Shown here piece after piece: positions 1 through 11,990 of a DNA stretch of 64,000 nt (the first letter of the stretch is position 1; every line of letters starts with the position of its first letter). Source of the stretch: Epiperipatus broadwayi (taxonomy: Eukaryota > Onychophora > Udeonychophora > Euonychophora > Peripatidae); the NCBI GenBank assembly GCA_028023455.1, contig JAQFVV010000063.1, positions 4,087,081 to 4,151,080 of the forward strand, read 5' to 3'. The translations under genes and the position numbers were made by a program. The notes below the pieces were generated by a model. The model was not told the origin of the DNA. It worked only from the letters and a program-made list of their open reading frames with translations, and searched no databases.

Positions 1-1805
1 TTAACATATGTTGATCTAATACAAAAAAAATACATATAATTTTACAAATTAGTAAAAAAAAAATCATTAATTAACAAATGCATATTATCTCATTAGAAAA
101 ATGTTTTTCTGTTGAGCAATTTGTCCAGGTGAAGAGCTTTATCCAGTCATATTTTACGAAGCATTTTAAAACAATAAACGCATTTTATTTAACTTTTTCC
201 TTAAGTAAAATTTTTCTTTACTTTGTGCTTCTAATAAATTAGATAAAGAAAAATATAGCAGAATTGAAAATTAATCCTCGCTTGAATTAAACTACCACAA
301 TTTTGGGATCCAATCAAAAAAATATAAATATTTTAACATAACGAATATTTGACGATAGACGATCACATATACAATTCTTTTCTTTTTACTATTGGCGATA
401 CGTATCATTCTTATAAGCTAGCTTACATATAGACGGAAATGCGCATTTTACAGAGAGATTGTTCTGATAATAACTGCAGCTGATTTATTTGTATAGGAAG
501 TTTTAATAACTCCAATTAATGTATAATATGATATATCATTTATTTTATCATTAAGTCACTAAGATATTTGGTTTTGTTCATACTTTAGGAATTATAAATT
601 TTTTTTTTTTTTAGCAGTAAATTCTCTGTAAGAATGCACGCACATACTTTTTCCTATATTCACTTGGAGAAAGTTTATATATATTTTTTTTTAAATATAC
701 AGGTGCATAAGTAAATATTATTTATCATTAATATTATTTCTAGATAATTTTCAGTGAATAAAACATATTTTAACGTGGGGAACTTACATTATTTTCAAAG
801 GCAGACAATATTTATAAAGAGCGCGAAAATGCTTTTAGTTAATTTTCCTTGGTTTCTTCATATTTGTTTCAATTATAACTATTTCTTTCTATACCAAGAA
901 AATATTAATAAACAACACAAAGTTAATAAACAATTAATTATTGCTTGGAAATCACTTCTTTTTCTTAATTGAAATATGATAAAATTGTTCGTGATTCCTT
1001 TAGTTGAATCTGTCATTTTGAACTTTAGCACAAGATAGTATATTTTTGCGTATAAAAAGCTTTAAATAGGTCGATAGCAAAAGAGGATCAGGATGTCCCA
1101 CCAAAAAGGATTAGCCACACATGATATTATTAAAATTTTACTTGACTTATATTTATTTCTGCAATTAAAAATGAAAAAAATTTGTTACCGAATTTCAGCA
1201 CTGCTCCTTCTTTGAAAAACTAAAGTCAGACAATCTTTCTTCAAAAAAAAAAAAAATTGGCGGTCTTGTTTTAGCGACCTCTTACAGAAAAATAATCATT
1301 TAATTATACCATAAATAAAAGAAAGGAAAAAAAAAACCCATTACAATCATATAGTTTTCGTATTATTTATCTGGATTACAAAGTAATTTGACACTATAAA
1401 AAAAATAATAAATACATTAAATTAACAATCATTGATGTATAATTCTTTAAACATTATATATAAAAAAACTACCAGAAGTTATTGTGCTTTATGATAAGAC
1501 ACTCATCCACTCTCCCCTCTACCCATCCAAAAATCAATTACTGTTTATGATATGTGTTTTTATACTATATTAAATTGCTCTTATTGTTAATATTTTAATT
1601 AAATTATTCATGCACTTCTTCAAAATGACATTGAATTACTAAATTTATTAGTTATTTGCTTAAAACACGTTAAAGTGAGTAAATAGCATATTTTATTAAT
1701 CACTTAATATTATTATTTTACTTTTTTATTTTCTAAAAAAGGATAGCATTGTTTTCCTGTGGAAATAATGCCAAATAAACCAAGTGTCAATAATACTAGG
1801 TTACA
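1..1805. other. AT-rich non-coding sequence
   Basis: This stretch is very AT-rich with many A and T homopolymer runs. I see no ORF with recognisable domains, no RNA gene and no clear repeat structure. The short open frames here read as low-complexity hydrophobic or lysine/asparagine-rich strings, as expected by chance at this base composition. Confidence 0.6.
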
Positions 1806-1840
1806 ATATATATATATATATATATCAATATATATATATA

Positions 1841-1905
<65 letters not shown>

Positions 1906-2120
1906 TGTGTGTTACATACAACCCAGTGTACAAATTTATGCAGCTAGGCGGAGAATAAATTTTTTTACTGTCAGATATAGCAAGTAAATGTATTAATTAT
2001 TTCCCCATCTTATATTCAAAGAGAAAACTAATATATATATATATACGTGTGTGTGTTAACTCAATGTACAAATTTATCCAGCTAGGCATCGAATACAGAT
2101 TTTTACCAACAGATGAAAAA
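1806..2120. repeat. (TA)n microsatellite plus duplicated ~75-bp downstream unit
   Basis: A (TA)n tract of nearly 100 bp, with a few interruptions, is followed at about 1902-1975 by a unit containing GTGTACAAATTTATGCAGC. A second, shorter (TA)n run near 2028-2045 is followed by a diverged copy of the same unit (about 2046-2115, AATGTACAAATTTATCCAGC). The duplicated segment therefore includes the microsatellite and its 3' neighbour. The tract makes a spurious tyrosine/isoleucine repeat ORF that is not a gene. Confidence 0.7.
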
Positions 2121-2602
2121 AGGGAATCAATCTTTCAGCCGTTATTAAAATTTTAAACAGAACAATTTAAACAATAAAGCAGCCAGATTTGGTATTCTAG
2201 ATGACTTCAATCGATAATTTTAAATACTGATTGTGGTGATATTTGTTTATATGATTTTGGATTAGGATTAAACATGGATTTCCCACATGGTGAGATATGG
2301 AAATTTACATGGTTATTAACAGGATGAAAAATTATTTCTGCTCTTATAAACATAAATAAAAAGTCTATCAAAAAGGGTTGCAGTAACATTTAAGCTTTTT
2401 AAGATTTGCTCCTATGTTTTGCATTGTTCGATCTTATTTTCTATTTAAAATCTTAGTGGCAAATCAAATGTGTCCTGTGTTTTCACCTGTTATTAATAAG
2501 GATTTTATATTGTCTTCTAGTACATAAATAAACTTATCATTAATTACAGTGATATTATGTAATTCCAGTGCAGCATTATATATATATATATATATATTAT
2601 AA
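2121..2602. other. AT-rich non-coding sequence ending in a (TA)n tract
   Basis: No gene or recognisable element is seen. The segment ends in a short (TA)n run (about 2578-2597) that borders the next repeat candidate. Confidence 0.5.
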
Positions 2603-4654
2603 TGGTCAGGGTGTATTTGGTCTTACCGTATCTGCCGTACAAGGGCACTACCAGGCCATTCGAACCTAGAAAATTTATATAGTAGACAGATACCTAGTGT
2701 TAAGATTCAACTTTATTTTATATTGACCATTAACCCATGCCACTAGCACAAGGAGAGGCAGAGATTTAAAATAAATACTTATTTATTACATTTCAATAAA
2801 GAAGGATTTAAAATAAATAAGCCACTGCCAGCCAGTAATAACACACAAAAAACATTTATTAACATACATATATAAATATTTAAAATTGAGGAATAAATTT
2901 AGACTTTACTATTAATTTTAAATTTAAATTATTTGAGTAAGTGCACACAGATGGACATTTTAATAATATTTTTACTTAAGAATGTCGTATGTAGATAGGC
3001 TACATATATTATGTAGTTAAAAACTTTAAAAAAAAAAAAACAACATTTAATCTCAGGCTAAAAGTTCGCAGCCAAACCAATGCTTGCTTCCTAATATATA
3101 GATACAATCAATGCAATATGAAGATGCTAACATAAAGCAATGCTGTCAGAAAAGTGCATCTGCAGCATGATATTATTTAGACATGATTCTCATCCAGTAC
3201 AGGAATGTGCATATGTCTGGTGAGGGAATCATGTATATAAAATAGTAAGAAGTGCTATGTATGGTGGGAGAGTGGAACTTTTGCCGACTTATAGTCCCTA
3301 TCCATAGAGCTAACAGAAATCAATGTTGCAGAAAATACATCTGCGTACATTGCAAAACAATGACAATGCCTTGAGTGATGCATTCTGTTGGGCTTTGCCC
3401 TGTATGCTAACATGCTTCACATTGCATTAATATAAACACCCATATATCTCTCTACTAGCATCAACTTAACTATGAGGCAAATAGTCTGAAATTAAACCAA
3501 TTTAAAATAATTATAAACAATTTTAAAAATAAAGTTATTAATTGAAAATTGCTGAGGGAAATTTACAATAAGGTAACCCAATGGCACTCATCATAAGGTG
3601 CCTCATTGGCAACAATAACTTGAAAGATGTACCAGTAAATACATTTAGACACTCAGCATGAGGTGTAATATTTACCGATATATATTTCACACATATGAAA
3701 ATCTAAAAAAAAAAATGTTAATGAATCTATGCAGCTATCTACACCCAACTTAAATTCAATACATTTTAATTAACACATAACAAAAAAAAAAATAGAAATG
3801 ATTAATTAAACTTATGCATAAAAAATTATTATTAATAATTGATTTGGAATTTTTCTTTTTAGATCAGATAAGGGTTCTTATTTTCAGTTACTAATTGTAA
3901 ATTTGAAAAAGTTTAGATTAGATAAACACAAGAGTTCATACTTTATGGATTCTGCAGATTTAGAGGTCCATCTTCATGATCACTTCTGTAGATTGTTTGT
4001 CCTTTTTGAAATGAAGACACTGCTTGCCATTCCTTTGGTCAAGAACTATCATCAGTAAGTCTCAGCTGGTTGTCAGGAAATTAAATCTATTGCAAGACTC
4101 TTACATCATGAAGTCTGCAATACCACTACAGTTCATATATAGATTAATAGTCAGCTGTAAGACAACAACTCATGAATTCAATTATTCTGGCTTTTATATT
4201 TTTATTAGCTTCTTATCAGCATTTTCCCGGATCGATCGAAGATAATGTTACTGATTCTAATGTTCTGTTTTCGGACTGTACTGTGGCTTTGTGCTTGCAT
4301 TGGTCAATCTAATTTTTTTTCTTAGATGACCTTTTAATTATTTAAGTGTCCCAAGGGCTAGTGTGCTTTGTGTTTAATTAGTAAAACAATCATTTCCATT
4401 TTAAGATTAAAACATGATTTTTTTTAAAATGTAATCTAATTAACATTTTCCCTTTCATTGCTTTTAAACAAAAATATTAATCTTTATCTTAAGATCATTA
4501 TTTTTTTTTCTACAAAATACTTTTTTTTTCTTAAAATAGTTTTAAAGTTTTTCTATTATTTTTTTTCCAGTTTTTAATAAAACACTTTTTATTTAAGGTT
4601 TATTTTCCCCTTTATGTATTAATTTTAAAATAATGTAATGGCATATGTATACCA
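2603..4654 (+). mobile_element. Possible solo LTR or other insertion (weak)
   Basis: The block is flanked by (TA)n on both sides (about 2578-2597 and 4660-4678). Its left end reads TAATGGT and its right end ACCATTA, giving a 7-bp inverted terminal match with TG...CA-type ends. An AATAAA lies at about 4577 near the right end. It is somewhat less AT-rich than its surroundings and contains no coding domain. The evidence against it is that the flanking duplication is imperfect and the right-end motif also forms a local hairpin. It could instead be unrelated sequence between two microsatellites. Confidence 0.3.
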
Positions 4655-4677
4655 TTACTATATATATATATATATAT

Positions 4678-5713
4678 ATTACAGGCAAAACTTTCCATAC
4701 AGTAGTGCCACTCAGTACAAGACAGAGTAATCAATGGATGCCAGAAGGATTGTGCATAAAGTCCCTATCTAATGCCTATTCATCCAATATCCCAGACTAG
4801 TTTCTAGCTTGTGGCTTTCTTAAGTGAGGAGCCTTAGATCTGAGGGCACTGCACCTAGATCTTAGGATCTAATACAACTCTCCCATAGCCCACTTATATT
4901 TCTACTTAACTACAAAAGCTATGGGAATAAAATCAAAAACACAATAATATTTGCAATCCAAGCTCATAAGCTTATGTTGGATGAGTAGGCACTAGATAGG
5001 GACTTGTGGCTTTCTTAAGTGAGGAGCCTTAGATCTGAGAGCACTGCACCTAGATCTTAGGATCTAATACAACTCCCATAGCCCACTTATATCTCTACTT
5101 AACTACAAAAGCTATGGGAATAAAATCAAAAACACAATAATATTTGCAATCCAAGCTCATAAGCTTATGTTGGATGAGTAGGCACTAGATAGGGATTTTA
5201 TGCACAAGCCTTCTGGCAGCCATTGATTACTCTGGCTTGCACTGAGTGGCATTACTGTATGGAAAGATTTTATGAGCAAGCATAAGTCATTGTGATCATG
5301 TGATGTTTAGTGGTTTAATACCAATCCTGCCTTATAGGATAGTGTTGGCTATGGTTATTAAAGAACCAAAGACACCAAAATGTATGGGTACTAAACTGAG
5401 TTCAGACCTATATGACTACATAAGATTATGAGCATGGATTGAAAATATTATTGTGTTTTCAATTTTATTCTCATAGTTTTGTAGTTAAATAGAGATAAAG
5501 GGTGGTTGGTGGAGGGTTGCATTACATCCTAAGATCTAGGTACAATGCTCTCAGATCCAAGGCTCCTCACTGAAGAAAGCCACAAGCTAGAAACTAGTCT
5601 GTGGATATTGGATGAATAGGCACTAGATAGGGACTATGCACAATCCTTCTGGCATCCATTGATTACTATCTTGCATTGAATGGCAATATTGTATGGAGAG
5701 TTTTGCCTGTAAT
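4678..5713. mobile_element. Foldback element with ~290-bp inverted arms and internal duplication
   Basis: The left end TTACAGGCAAAACT is matched in inverse orientation by AGTTTTGCCTGTAA at 5700-5713. The arms (about 4678-4975 and 5425-5713) remain alignable along their length, including the block around GTGGCTTTCTTAAGTGAGGA. Inside, a ~195-bp segment is directly repeated (about 4808-5000 and 5003-5197), followed by another inverted copy of the terminal module (5175-5275). There is no coding capacity. The structure matches a non-autonomous foldback DNA element that has undergone internal rearrangement. It abuts a (TA)n tract on the left. The transposase source is unknown. Confidence 0.75.
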
Positions 5714-5768
5714 AACAGTTATGAGCAAGCATAGGAAATGGTGACCATGTGATATATATATATATATA

Positions 5769-6054
5769 TAAGCCTAAAGCTAAACTAGTCAAAATAATCA
5801 AAATTACCCCAAATTCACAACTCAGCCAGACTAGCCAAAAAATATAAACTCTAAAACACAACTAATGGTTTATATATATAAGCCTAAAGCTACACTAGTC
5901 AAAATAATCAAAATTATCCCAAATTTATAACTGAACAGGCTATGTAAAAAATATAACCTCTAAAACACAACCAATGGTTTAGAAACCATTGGTTGTGTTT
6001 TAGAGTTTATATTTTTTGGCTAGTCTGGCTGAGTTGTGAATTTGGGGTAATTTT
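5769..6054. repeat. Palindromic repeat interrupted near the copy A insertion
   Basis: A ~100-bp unit beginning AAGCCTAAAGCT occurs twice in direct orientation (5769-5868 and 5880-5979). It then occurs once inverted (about 5980-6054), meeting at AAACCATTGGTT. The inverted copy stops at GGTAATTTTG, and a few bases later the Gypsy copy A LTR begins in a TA run. The two small ORFs on opposite strands here begin with identical residues only because they read the two palindrome arms; they are not genes. Confidence 0.7.
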
Positions 6055-6064
6055 GCTTATATAT

Positions 6065-7905
6065 TGTAACAAGGGGGGCTCAAACCTGTTTCAAAAGGGA
6101 AATTTTTGTATACATGCACATACATATATATTAATATTATTTATTCACACACTATTTGGTTCTATATCCAAATAGATAGATAAATGTTTAAAGTAATTGT
6201 GAAGGATGGGGTGTGTGTGTTTGTGCTTTTGTTTTGTTAAAACACATGTATGCATATTGTTGTATGGGTGGATAAATTGAATCAATTTTAAAAAATATGT
6301 TCTTATTTCCAAGATGGGGTTTGTTACATTCCATTTTATTCATCTGAGAAAGAAGAGGATGGTAAATAAACAAGAAAAAAAAACTATATATTGAAATTAC
6401 ATAGATTGTTATCTATGGAATGCACTTTAATGAAGTTACTATCTGAAATATTTTAAGAGAAGGAAAAAGCAAAGAGCAAAAGGAGAAAATAGCTTACAGC
6501 TGTTGAACAGAATTTTCATGGCCTTGACAAAGAAAAGCAAAAGGAGAAAATAGCTTACAGCTGTTCAACAGAATTTTCATGGCCTTGACAAAGAAAAGAA
6601 AAAATGGGTACTAAAGACTTTTGCTTTGTGTCCTAGAAGCCAGACTTAGAATGACACATAGTAGAGAAGTCCAAGAGGGGAGGAGACAGAATTTCCAGGA
6701 ATTTAGAACTTTCAAGAATCAATAGAAAGATATAAAACATTAACTAATTATTTTCAAAATTAAATAATTATAATTTTCATTTTGATGTGGTTGGAAGGAA
6801 CGTAAAGAAATCCATCATTTGGTTGCAGTATTAAATTATTACACAGAAGGCATTGGGTCAGTGTTATTTTCTAAAACAAATACTATATTTGCCAGCTATG
6901 AATATATTGGGCGTAAAAACTTAAGCTTACTGGGTTTTGACCCCATCCCACGAAGATATGTAAGCTCCTCCAACCAGAAATATTTGCCTGCCCTTGAAGG
7001 AAACCACTCTCAAGTATTTGGATTGAAGTCGGCATCACAAAATTAGAAAACCAAGCAGATTGGATGATTTAATGGCCATACTGTTAAACAAACTGTTATC
7101 ATTACCTTTATGAATTCGTAGTGTTCCCTGGGGAAATTCCAGCTAGTACATATGTTTTATCATATATATTTCTTTTATTCCAAATATTAGTTTATTTTGT
7201 GGTAATAACATATAGAGACTTTCATATAGTGATGATTTCCTGTCTAAATGGATTAAATATTGAGTTTTTAAATATATTTAATTGCTTGATTTATTGATCT
7301 ATGCAGCATGTATGCATGCTTGTGTTTTATTGTTTTTATTTTTTTTTAAATATTTGAGCACAAAATAATACTGTTATCCTTTATGATTTATTAATTGCAT
7401 TAAATATTAAAGCTAAGATAAAACATATTTACATCTGTGTTGTTTCTTTATTTTGGATTTTATAGAGAATGCAAGGAGATAAATTTGGATAAGTGTAATA
7501 ATTATTTAGCTAGAGTACTTGCATCTCTAATTAGTGTGGTCCTTAGATATTTTTCCACGGTTTAAATACCATCCACCCTGAGTCAGCTAACCAGTGGCCG
7601 GGTTTCCAATTATTTTTATGGGTATTTTTTTTCTTTTCTAGCATAATTCTTATGAAAATAGGATTTGTTCTTAGTGTCATAAGTGATGTCCATAAATATG
7701 CTAAGCGAGAAATGTGAGTAAATATTATGATGTGACGTCCATAAATATGTTAAGCAAGAAATGTGAGTAAATAAGAAATATTATTAAATATCTTAGAGAA
7801 ATATGGTAGAGTATATATTTGTCCCAATAATTGACCATATTCAAATCACATATGTGTGCAGATAGCTATATAAATATGATACAGGAAAAATTCGATTTTG
7901 TTATA
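6065..7905 (+). repeat. 5' LTR of Gypsy copy A
   Basis: The LTR starts TGTAACAAGG and ends TTTTGTTATA. The whole 1.84 kb aligns with 11991-13765. The 3' portion carries a block shared with the copy B LTR (AGCATAATTCTTATG near 7640, CATAAATATGCTAAGC near 7692). It contains a local ~60-bp tandem duplication (6477-6599) that is single in the 3' LTR, and a ~53-bp duplication near 7687-7775. The small ORFs inside (for example at 6819-7046) are not conserved in frame in the partner LTR and are not called as genes. Confidence 0.88.
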
Positions 7906-8270
7906 GTGATCTGCCAACGTAGGAGCTTTTGAAGATAAAAAGTATGAGGGATAGAACATAAGGGTCAAGTAATAGAAAAAGAATTAAAGAGGGAATATTA
8001 GTGAAAGGTTATAATTTATTTTGTCAGGTTTTAAGAAAGATAAGTCAGAGGATAGGTGATGGAGCAGATTATATAGGGAAAATATATATGCATAGCATAG
8101 TACTCTGGGGATGGAAAGTTAGGCCTAGCATGTTTGATTTAGTGGTATGATATACATATAATATACAAAAAGAGTAGCGTTAGGACAAAATAGGAAGTGA
8201 ATGAGAATGAGATTACAGAGCAAAATAGAATTGGTGAAAATAAGAGCATATGGAGAGGCAAAAGGAGTAG
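7906..8270 (+). other. Copy A leader with eroded primer-binding site
   Basis: Directly after the LTR, the sequence TGATCTGCCAACGTAGGAG occupies the place of the copy B primer-binding site (TGGCGACCCAACTAAAGGA) and resembles it at scattered positions. It is probably a decayed PBS. The rest is untranslated leader; a frame resembling the start of gag becomes visible near 8220. Confidence 0.5.
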
Positions 8271-8531
8271 ATGCCAATAGAACACATTAAATGTTTACAA
8301 AGGTATTTTGATAGCCATGGAATGCCAGACAAAGATAAAATAGTGATAGCATACCACCACCTTGCAGGATATGCTGATGCTTGGTTGAATTCATGTTTAC
8401 ATCAGCCGCAAACTTTCCCAGATTATAAAATGGTTCTAGAGAAGACCTTCTGGAATGAGAAGCAGCAGGAGAACATTAAATTACAGTTAATGAAGCAAAA
8501 GTTTCAGGAGGATATAGATAAGAATGTGTAG
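8271..8531 (+). pseudogene. gag: gag capsid fragment (copy A)
   Basis: This is a fragment of a Retrotrans_gag-type capsid protein, which would build the particle that packages element RNA. The 86-residue frame contains LQRYF near its start, then YHHLAGYADAWLNS and FPDYKMVLEKTFWNEKQQ. It aligns with the copy B gag at LQRYF, YHLEGQAMDWWNS and FLDYEIALERVFWSEERQ. The N-terminal part lies in another frame upstream (about 8222-8270). The ORF ends early at TAG 8529-8531, while recognisable gag sequence continues beyond it to about 8640. It is a non-functional relic. Confidence 0.85.
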
Positions 8532-8720
8532 ATTTTCAGACATCATGTAGCTATGCCAAAGACATTAGAAGCATGCGAAGTGTCTAAAAAACAGGTCATG
8601 GTATACAGAAACCTGCCAGGGTAAATAAAATGGATGTTAGAAAAAGGGAGTGAAAGGTTGGCAAAAGCAATAGATAGAATATTGCATCCAGATAGAAATA
8701 AGTAAAAAAAATAAGACAAA

Positions 8721-9044
8721 TTGAGGAATGAGTTGGGGGAAGCGACAGAGATTTATGAAGTAAACAAAAGAGAAACAAACAAGGTGAAGGGAGATATACT
8801 TGAGTACAGTCAGGATCAAAATCATATAGGAAACTTTGTGTGCTCATGGGAGGACTGGATTCCAGGTTATGCTTGTCAGACATGCCCTAAAATTTCCATA
8901 ACAGTAGGCCAGATAAAAATGGAAGCACTCATGGATTTGGGTAGCCAGATTTCGGTGATAGCAGAAAGACTATACCACAGAATAATGAAAGAGCAACCAA
9001 ATGTGGCAACCCCCATTGAAGTTAGTTCACATAACAAAGGCTAA
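8721..9044 (+). pseudogene. pro: Gag C-terminus and aspartic protease fragment (copy A)
   Basis: This is a remnant of the retropepsin-type aspartic protease that cleaves the element polyprotein. The frame contains CSWEDWIPGYACQTCPK followed by MEALMDLGSQISVIAERLYH, colinear with VEALIDSGSQVSVITERLYH in copy B. The catalytic D-S-G triad reads D-L-G here (codon TTG at 8937-8939), which should abolish normal active-site geometry. The frame breaks near 9040, and the rest of the protease continues out of frame to about 9200. No classical CCHC zinc knuckle is visible; only the Cys-rich stretch just before the protease. Confidence 0.85.
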
Positions 9045-9330
9045 TAACTGTAGAGCCAAGGTCGAATCCAAGCAAATATGATTGAACTGTAAAATTAACA
9101 GAGAGAACTATTCACATGTATTCTTGATAATGAAAGACTTGATATACGACACCTTATTATGGTCAATTTTTTTGCACAAATATAAATGCACTTTAGATTA
9201 TTAAAGTGGACAAGCCACATGCAAGGGAGAAGTGGACAAATTTCTTATCATTGGGCCATATAGCATTATCACAGTAAAGGCTTGTGGGACTAAGATGGCT
9301 CAGGGGAATTGGGAAAGGGCATGAAGGCAA

Positions 9331-10760
9331 ATATTGAAGGAGTATAATCAGATTTTTTGGATATACTGGGTATAATCCAAGGCTTTGAACAAAGAATTAA
9401 ATTGAAGGAAAACCAATCCTTTAAAGCAAGATCATATCCTATTTTTCATCAGTATTGAATATCTCAAAGTGCTCATCAGCATACTGTAATCCATTGGTGG
9501 TCATCAAAAAGGATGGACAATGAGGTTGTGTCTTCTTATAAGGCAACTGAAGAAAGTGACTATTCCAGATTGTAATATTCCATCACCTATGCAAGAACTC
9601 CTGGTGAGATTCAAAGGAATAAGAATATTTTCCAAGGTTTGACTTGACTGGGAGCTATTGGCAGATCAAGCTTCACCCCTATGATCATAAATACACAGCA
9701 TTTTAATATGAGGGTTATTCTTAACATTTCAGCCAGATAACTGTTTAGCCTAATCAATAGCAGGACAGGGTTATTAAGATGTCTAGATCAGATACTGTCC
9801 ATGGAAGTAAAAGATCTGATGATGATGTATATGGATGATGTGTTAGTGATATCAGCCAATGTGAAAGAACATGTAAGAAATGTTGAAATGTTTTTAGGGA
9901 TTGTATAGAAAAGTATGTGGATGATGTGTTAGTGATATCAGCCATGGTGGAAGAACATATAAGGGATGTTGAAATGTTTTTAAGGGCTTGTATAGGAAAA
10001 TGTGTGGATGATGTGTTAGTGGTATCAGCCACTGTGGAAGAATATGTAAGGGTTGTTGAAATGGTTTTAAGGGATTGTGTAGATAAGGGAATTAAAGTAA
10101 ACTTAAAGAAAAGTGCATTATTCCAGGAGGAGGTGACATTTTTGGGCCACATAGTAGGAGCAGAAGGTATTAGGTCTCACCCTGATAAAGTATTGACTTT
10201 TAGGGATTTTACTGTTCTCAAATCCAGGAAACATATGGTCCTTCCTAGGCTTGTGCCACTTCAACAACCAGTCTCAGGAAATGTCTGTGGAATCAATGGA
10301 ACTCTTTGTTGGGATATTGAGGACAGATGTTTTATGGAAATGGATGGAGGAACAAGAGCGAGTGTTCAAAAGTGTAAAAACAGTGTTTATGGAACACATG
10401 ATGCTGACATTTTTTTGATTTTGTGTTCATAGTGCAGACAAACAGTAGTGGGTATGGCCTTGGAGTGACATTGCCATAAGTACAAGATTGTTGGATGATG
10501 CTCCTGTATTTCCTGAGTCAATTACCCTGGCAATCATTTGGGCATTCCAAAAACTTAATACACTCTTGTTGAGGTCAAAAGTAATCATGGTCATGGACCA
10601 CGAAAGCTTGGAATTCATCGATCACAGTAACCCAACCAATATCCCCTTTGTGCGCTGAAGTCTATACCTCCAAGAATATGACTATATCATGAGACACTTT
10701 ATAGGGTTAGAGAATATTGTGGCTGATATTCTCAGCTGGATGCCTGTGTGTTCATAGTCT
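9331..10760 (+). pseudogene. pol: Reverse transcriptase-RNase H remnant with triplicated catalytic motif (copy A)
   Basis: This is a decayed Ty3/Gypsy RT followed by RNase H, the enzymes that copy element RNA into DNA. Recognisable blocks are the upstream VVIKK-type motif (near 9505), the palm motif MMYMDDVLVISA (near 9825-9860), and FQEEVTFLGHIVGAEGIRSHPDK (about 10120-10190). An RNase H tail VIMVMDHESLEFIDHS lies at about 10585-10625. The catalytic YxDD segment is tandemly triplicated: VDDVLV-type codons begin near 9831, 9915 and 10003 with spacing of 86 and 87 bp. Multiple stops and frameshifts occur throughout. The longest intact frame is 9917-10432. Confidence 0.88.
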
Positions 10761-10959
10761 CAACATTTGCATGTAGAAAATTTACTCATTGCGTGAGTGA
10801 GCTTAAGAATAGATGAAGAGGTCAAAATTGATCTTAGTGCCAAAGAGACGACACCCAATTGAAACTAGTAATTGAGCATTTGGGGGGGGGACCAAGATGG
10901 TCAGGTGGTATGAGCATAAGACTGGGCATTATAGACTAGACCAATCCATGCTTTAATAT

Positions 10960-11900
10960 AGAATTGAATGATCCAGAAGAATGGAGACCAGTCATACCTC
11001 GACAAATGAGAGATTTAGTTGTGGTTCATATTCACTGAGTATATGGGCACTATCGAGTGTGGAAGACTGAACATTGGCTCAAGAAATGGTTTTATTGGCT
11101 TGGCATGGATAGTAAGATCACCGCTGTCACAAGTCAATGTGCAATTTGACAGAAAGCCAAATTGGTGAATTGAAGTTACGCTGTCCCCATGATTTTCATG
11201 ATACCAAAATAACTACATGAGATGATGGCAGTCAATTATTACAATCCACTACTGGCATACAATAAGAAGTATTTACTTATGGTATGCGATTTGTTTTCCA
11301 AATTTGTGGGCCCTTTACCCTATAGCTCAAAAGAATGCAAGAAACATTATATGTCTATTTGAAAAGGAACATTTACCATGAGTGGGAAAACCTCAGGTTC
11401 TCTTAGATCACAGAATTCCATTTATATCTGGAAAATGGGAATGATGGATCCGGAGATGTTGGGACCAAAAAAATTCAGACGTACTCAATTACATTATTGG
11501 TCAGTCAATGAATCAACAGGATTTTTACCTGTGTGATTACGCTTTGGCAAACATGCTCATAGGTTAATCCAGGATCTCTTACTGGGAATGGAAGAAAAGC
11601 CAATAGATACCAAAAGTGATCAAAAGCAGGCATATCATACTTTTCTAAAAAGGACCCAATGGTGGAATAGAAGATCAATGGGAATATTGCATAGGTTTGA
11701 GGTAGGGGCCAGAGTTATGATAAAGACACTGCATGTGAGTGAATAAGGGAAGTTTTTATCTAAAAAAATTCTGTAATTTATATGAGGATCCTTTCCCAAT
11801 CATGAAAGTGTCAGGGAGACAACACATTTTGGATAGATACTGGGCAGGAGATAAAGGGGTCCTATAATGCCTGGTCACTCAAACCTTTCCCACCATACCA
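10960..11900 (+). pseudogene. int: Integrase remnant (copy A)
   Basis: This is a broken Gypsy integrase. The N-terminal zinc-binding region is recognisable (HYRVWKTEHWLKKWFYWLGM near 11040-11110, then CAI with a stop where copy B has CELC). The catalytic core (LLMVCDLFSKFV near 11275-11310; LDHRIPFISGKWE near 11405-11440) and the C-terminal region (near 11600-11830) are also recognisable. It is colinear with the copy B integrase at 55.7-56.7 kb. Stops and frame changes are frequent. No envelope-like ORF follows; the sequence runs into the polypurine tract and 3' LTR. Confidence 0.82.
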
Positions 11901-11981
11901 GGATAGTAAGGAGTATGTTAGTACTTGGTGAGTGGATTTGAGCCATTCAAATGCATAAGGTGCATTTGAAGGCTTTTATAC

Positions 11982-11987
11982 AGGGGG
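11982..11987 (+). other. Polypurine tract (copy A)
   Basis: The short purine run AGGGGG lies immediately before the 3' LTR start (TCTAACAGGG at 11991), where plus-strand DNA synthesis would be primed. It corresponds to the longer tract at 56764-56773 in copy B. Confidence 0.65.
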
Positions 11988-11990
11988 TAT

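Noticed and set aside
1759-1947. Tyr/Ile repeat ORF
   Set aside because: It reads a (TA)n microsatellite; there is no real protein signal.
5634-6175. Two small ORFs on opposite strands with the same N-terminal peptide
   Set aside because: The identity arises because they read the two arms of an inverted repeat, not because of a conserved small protein.
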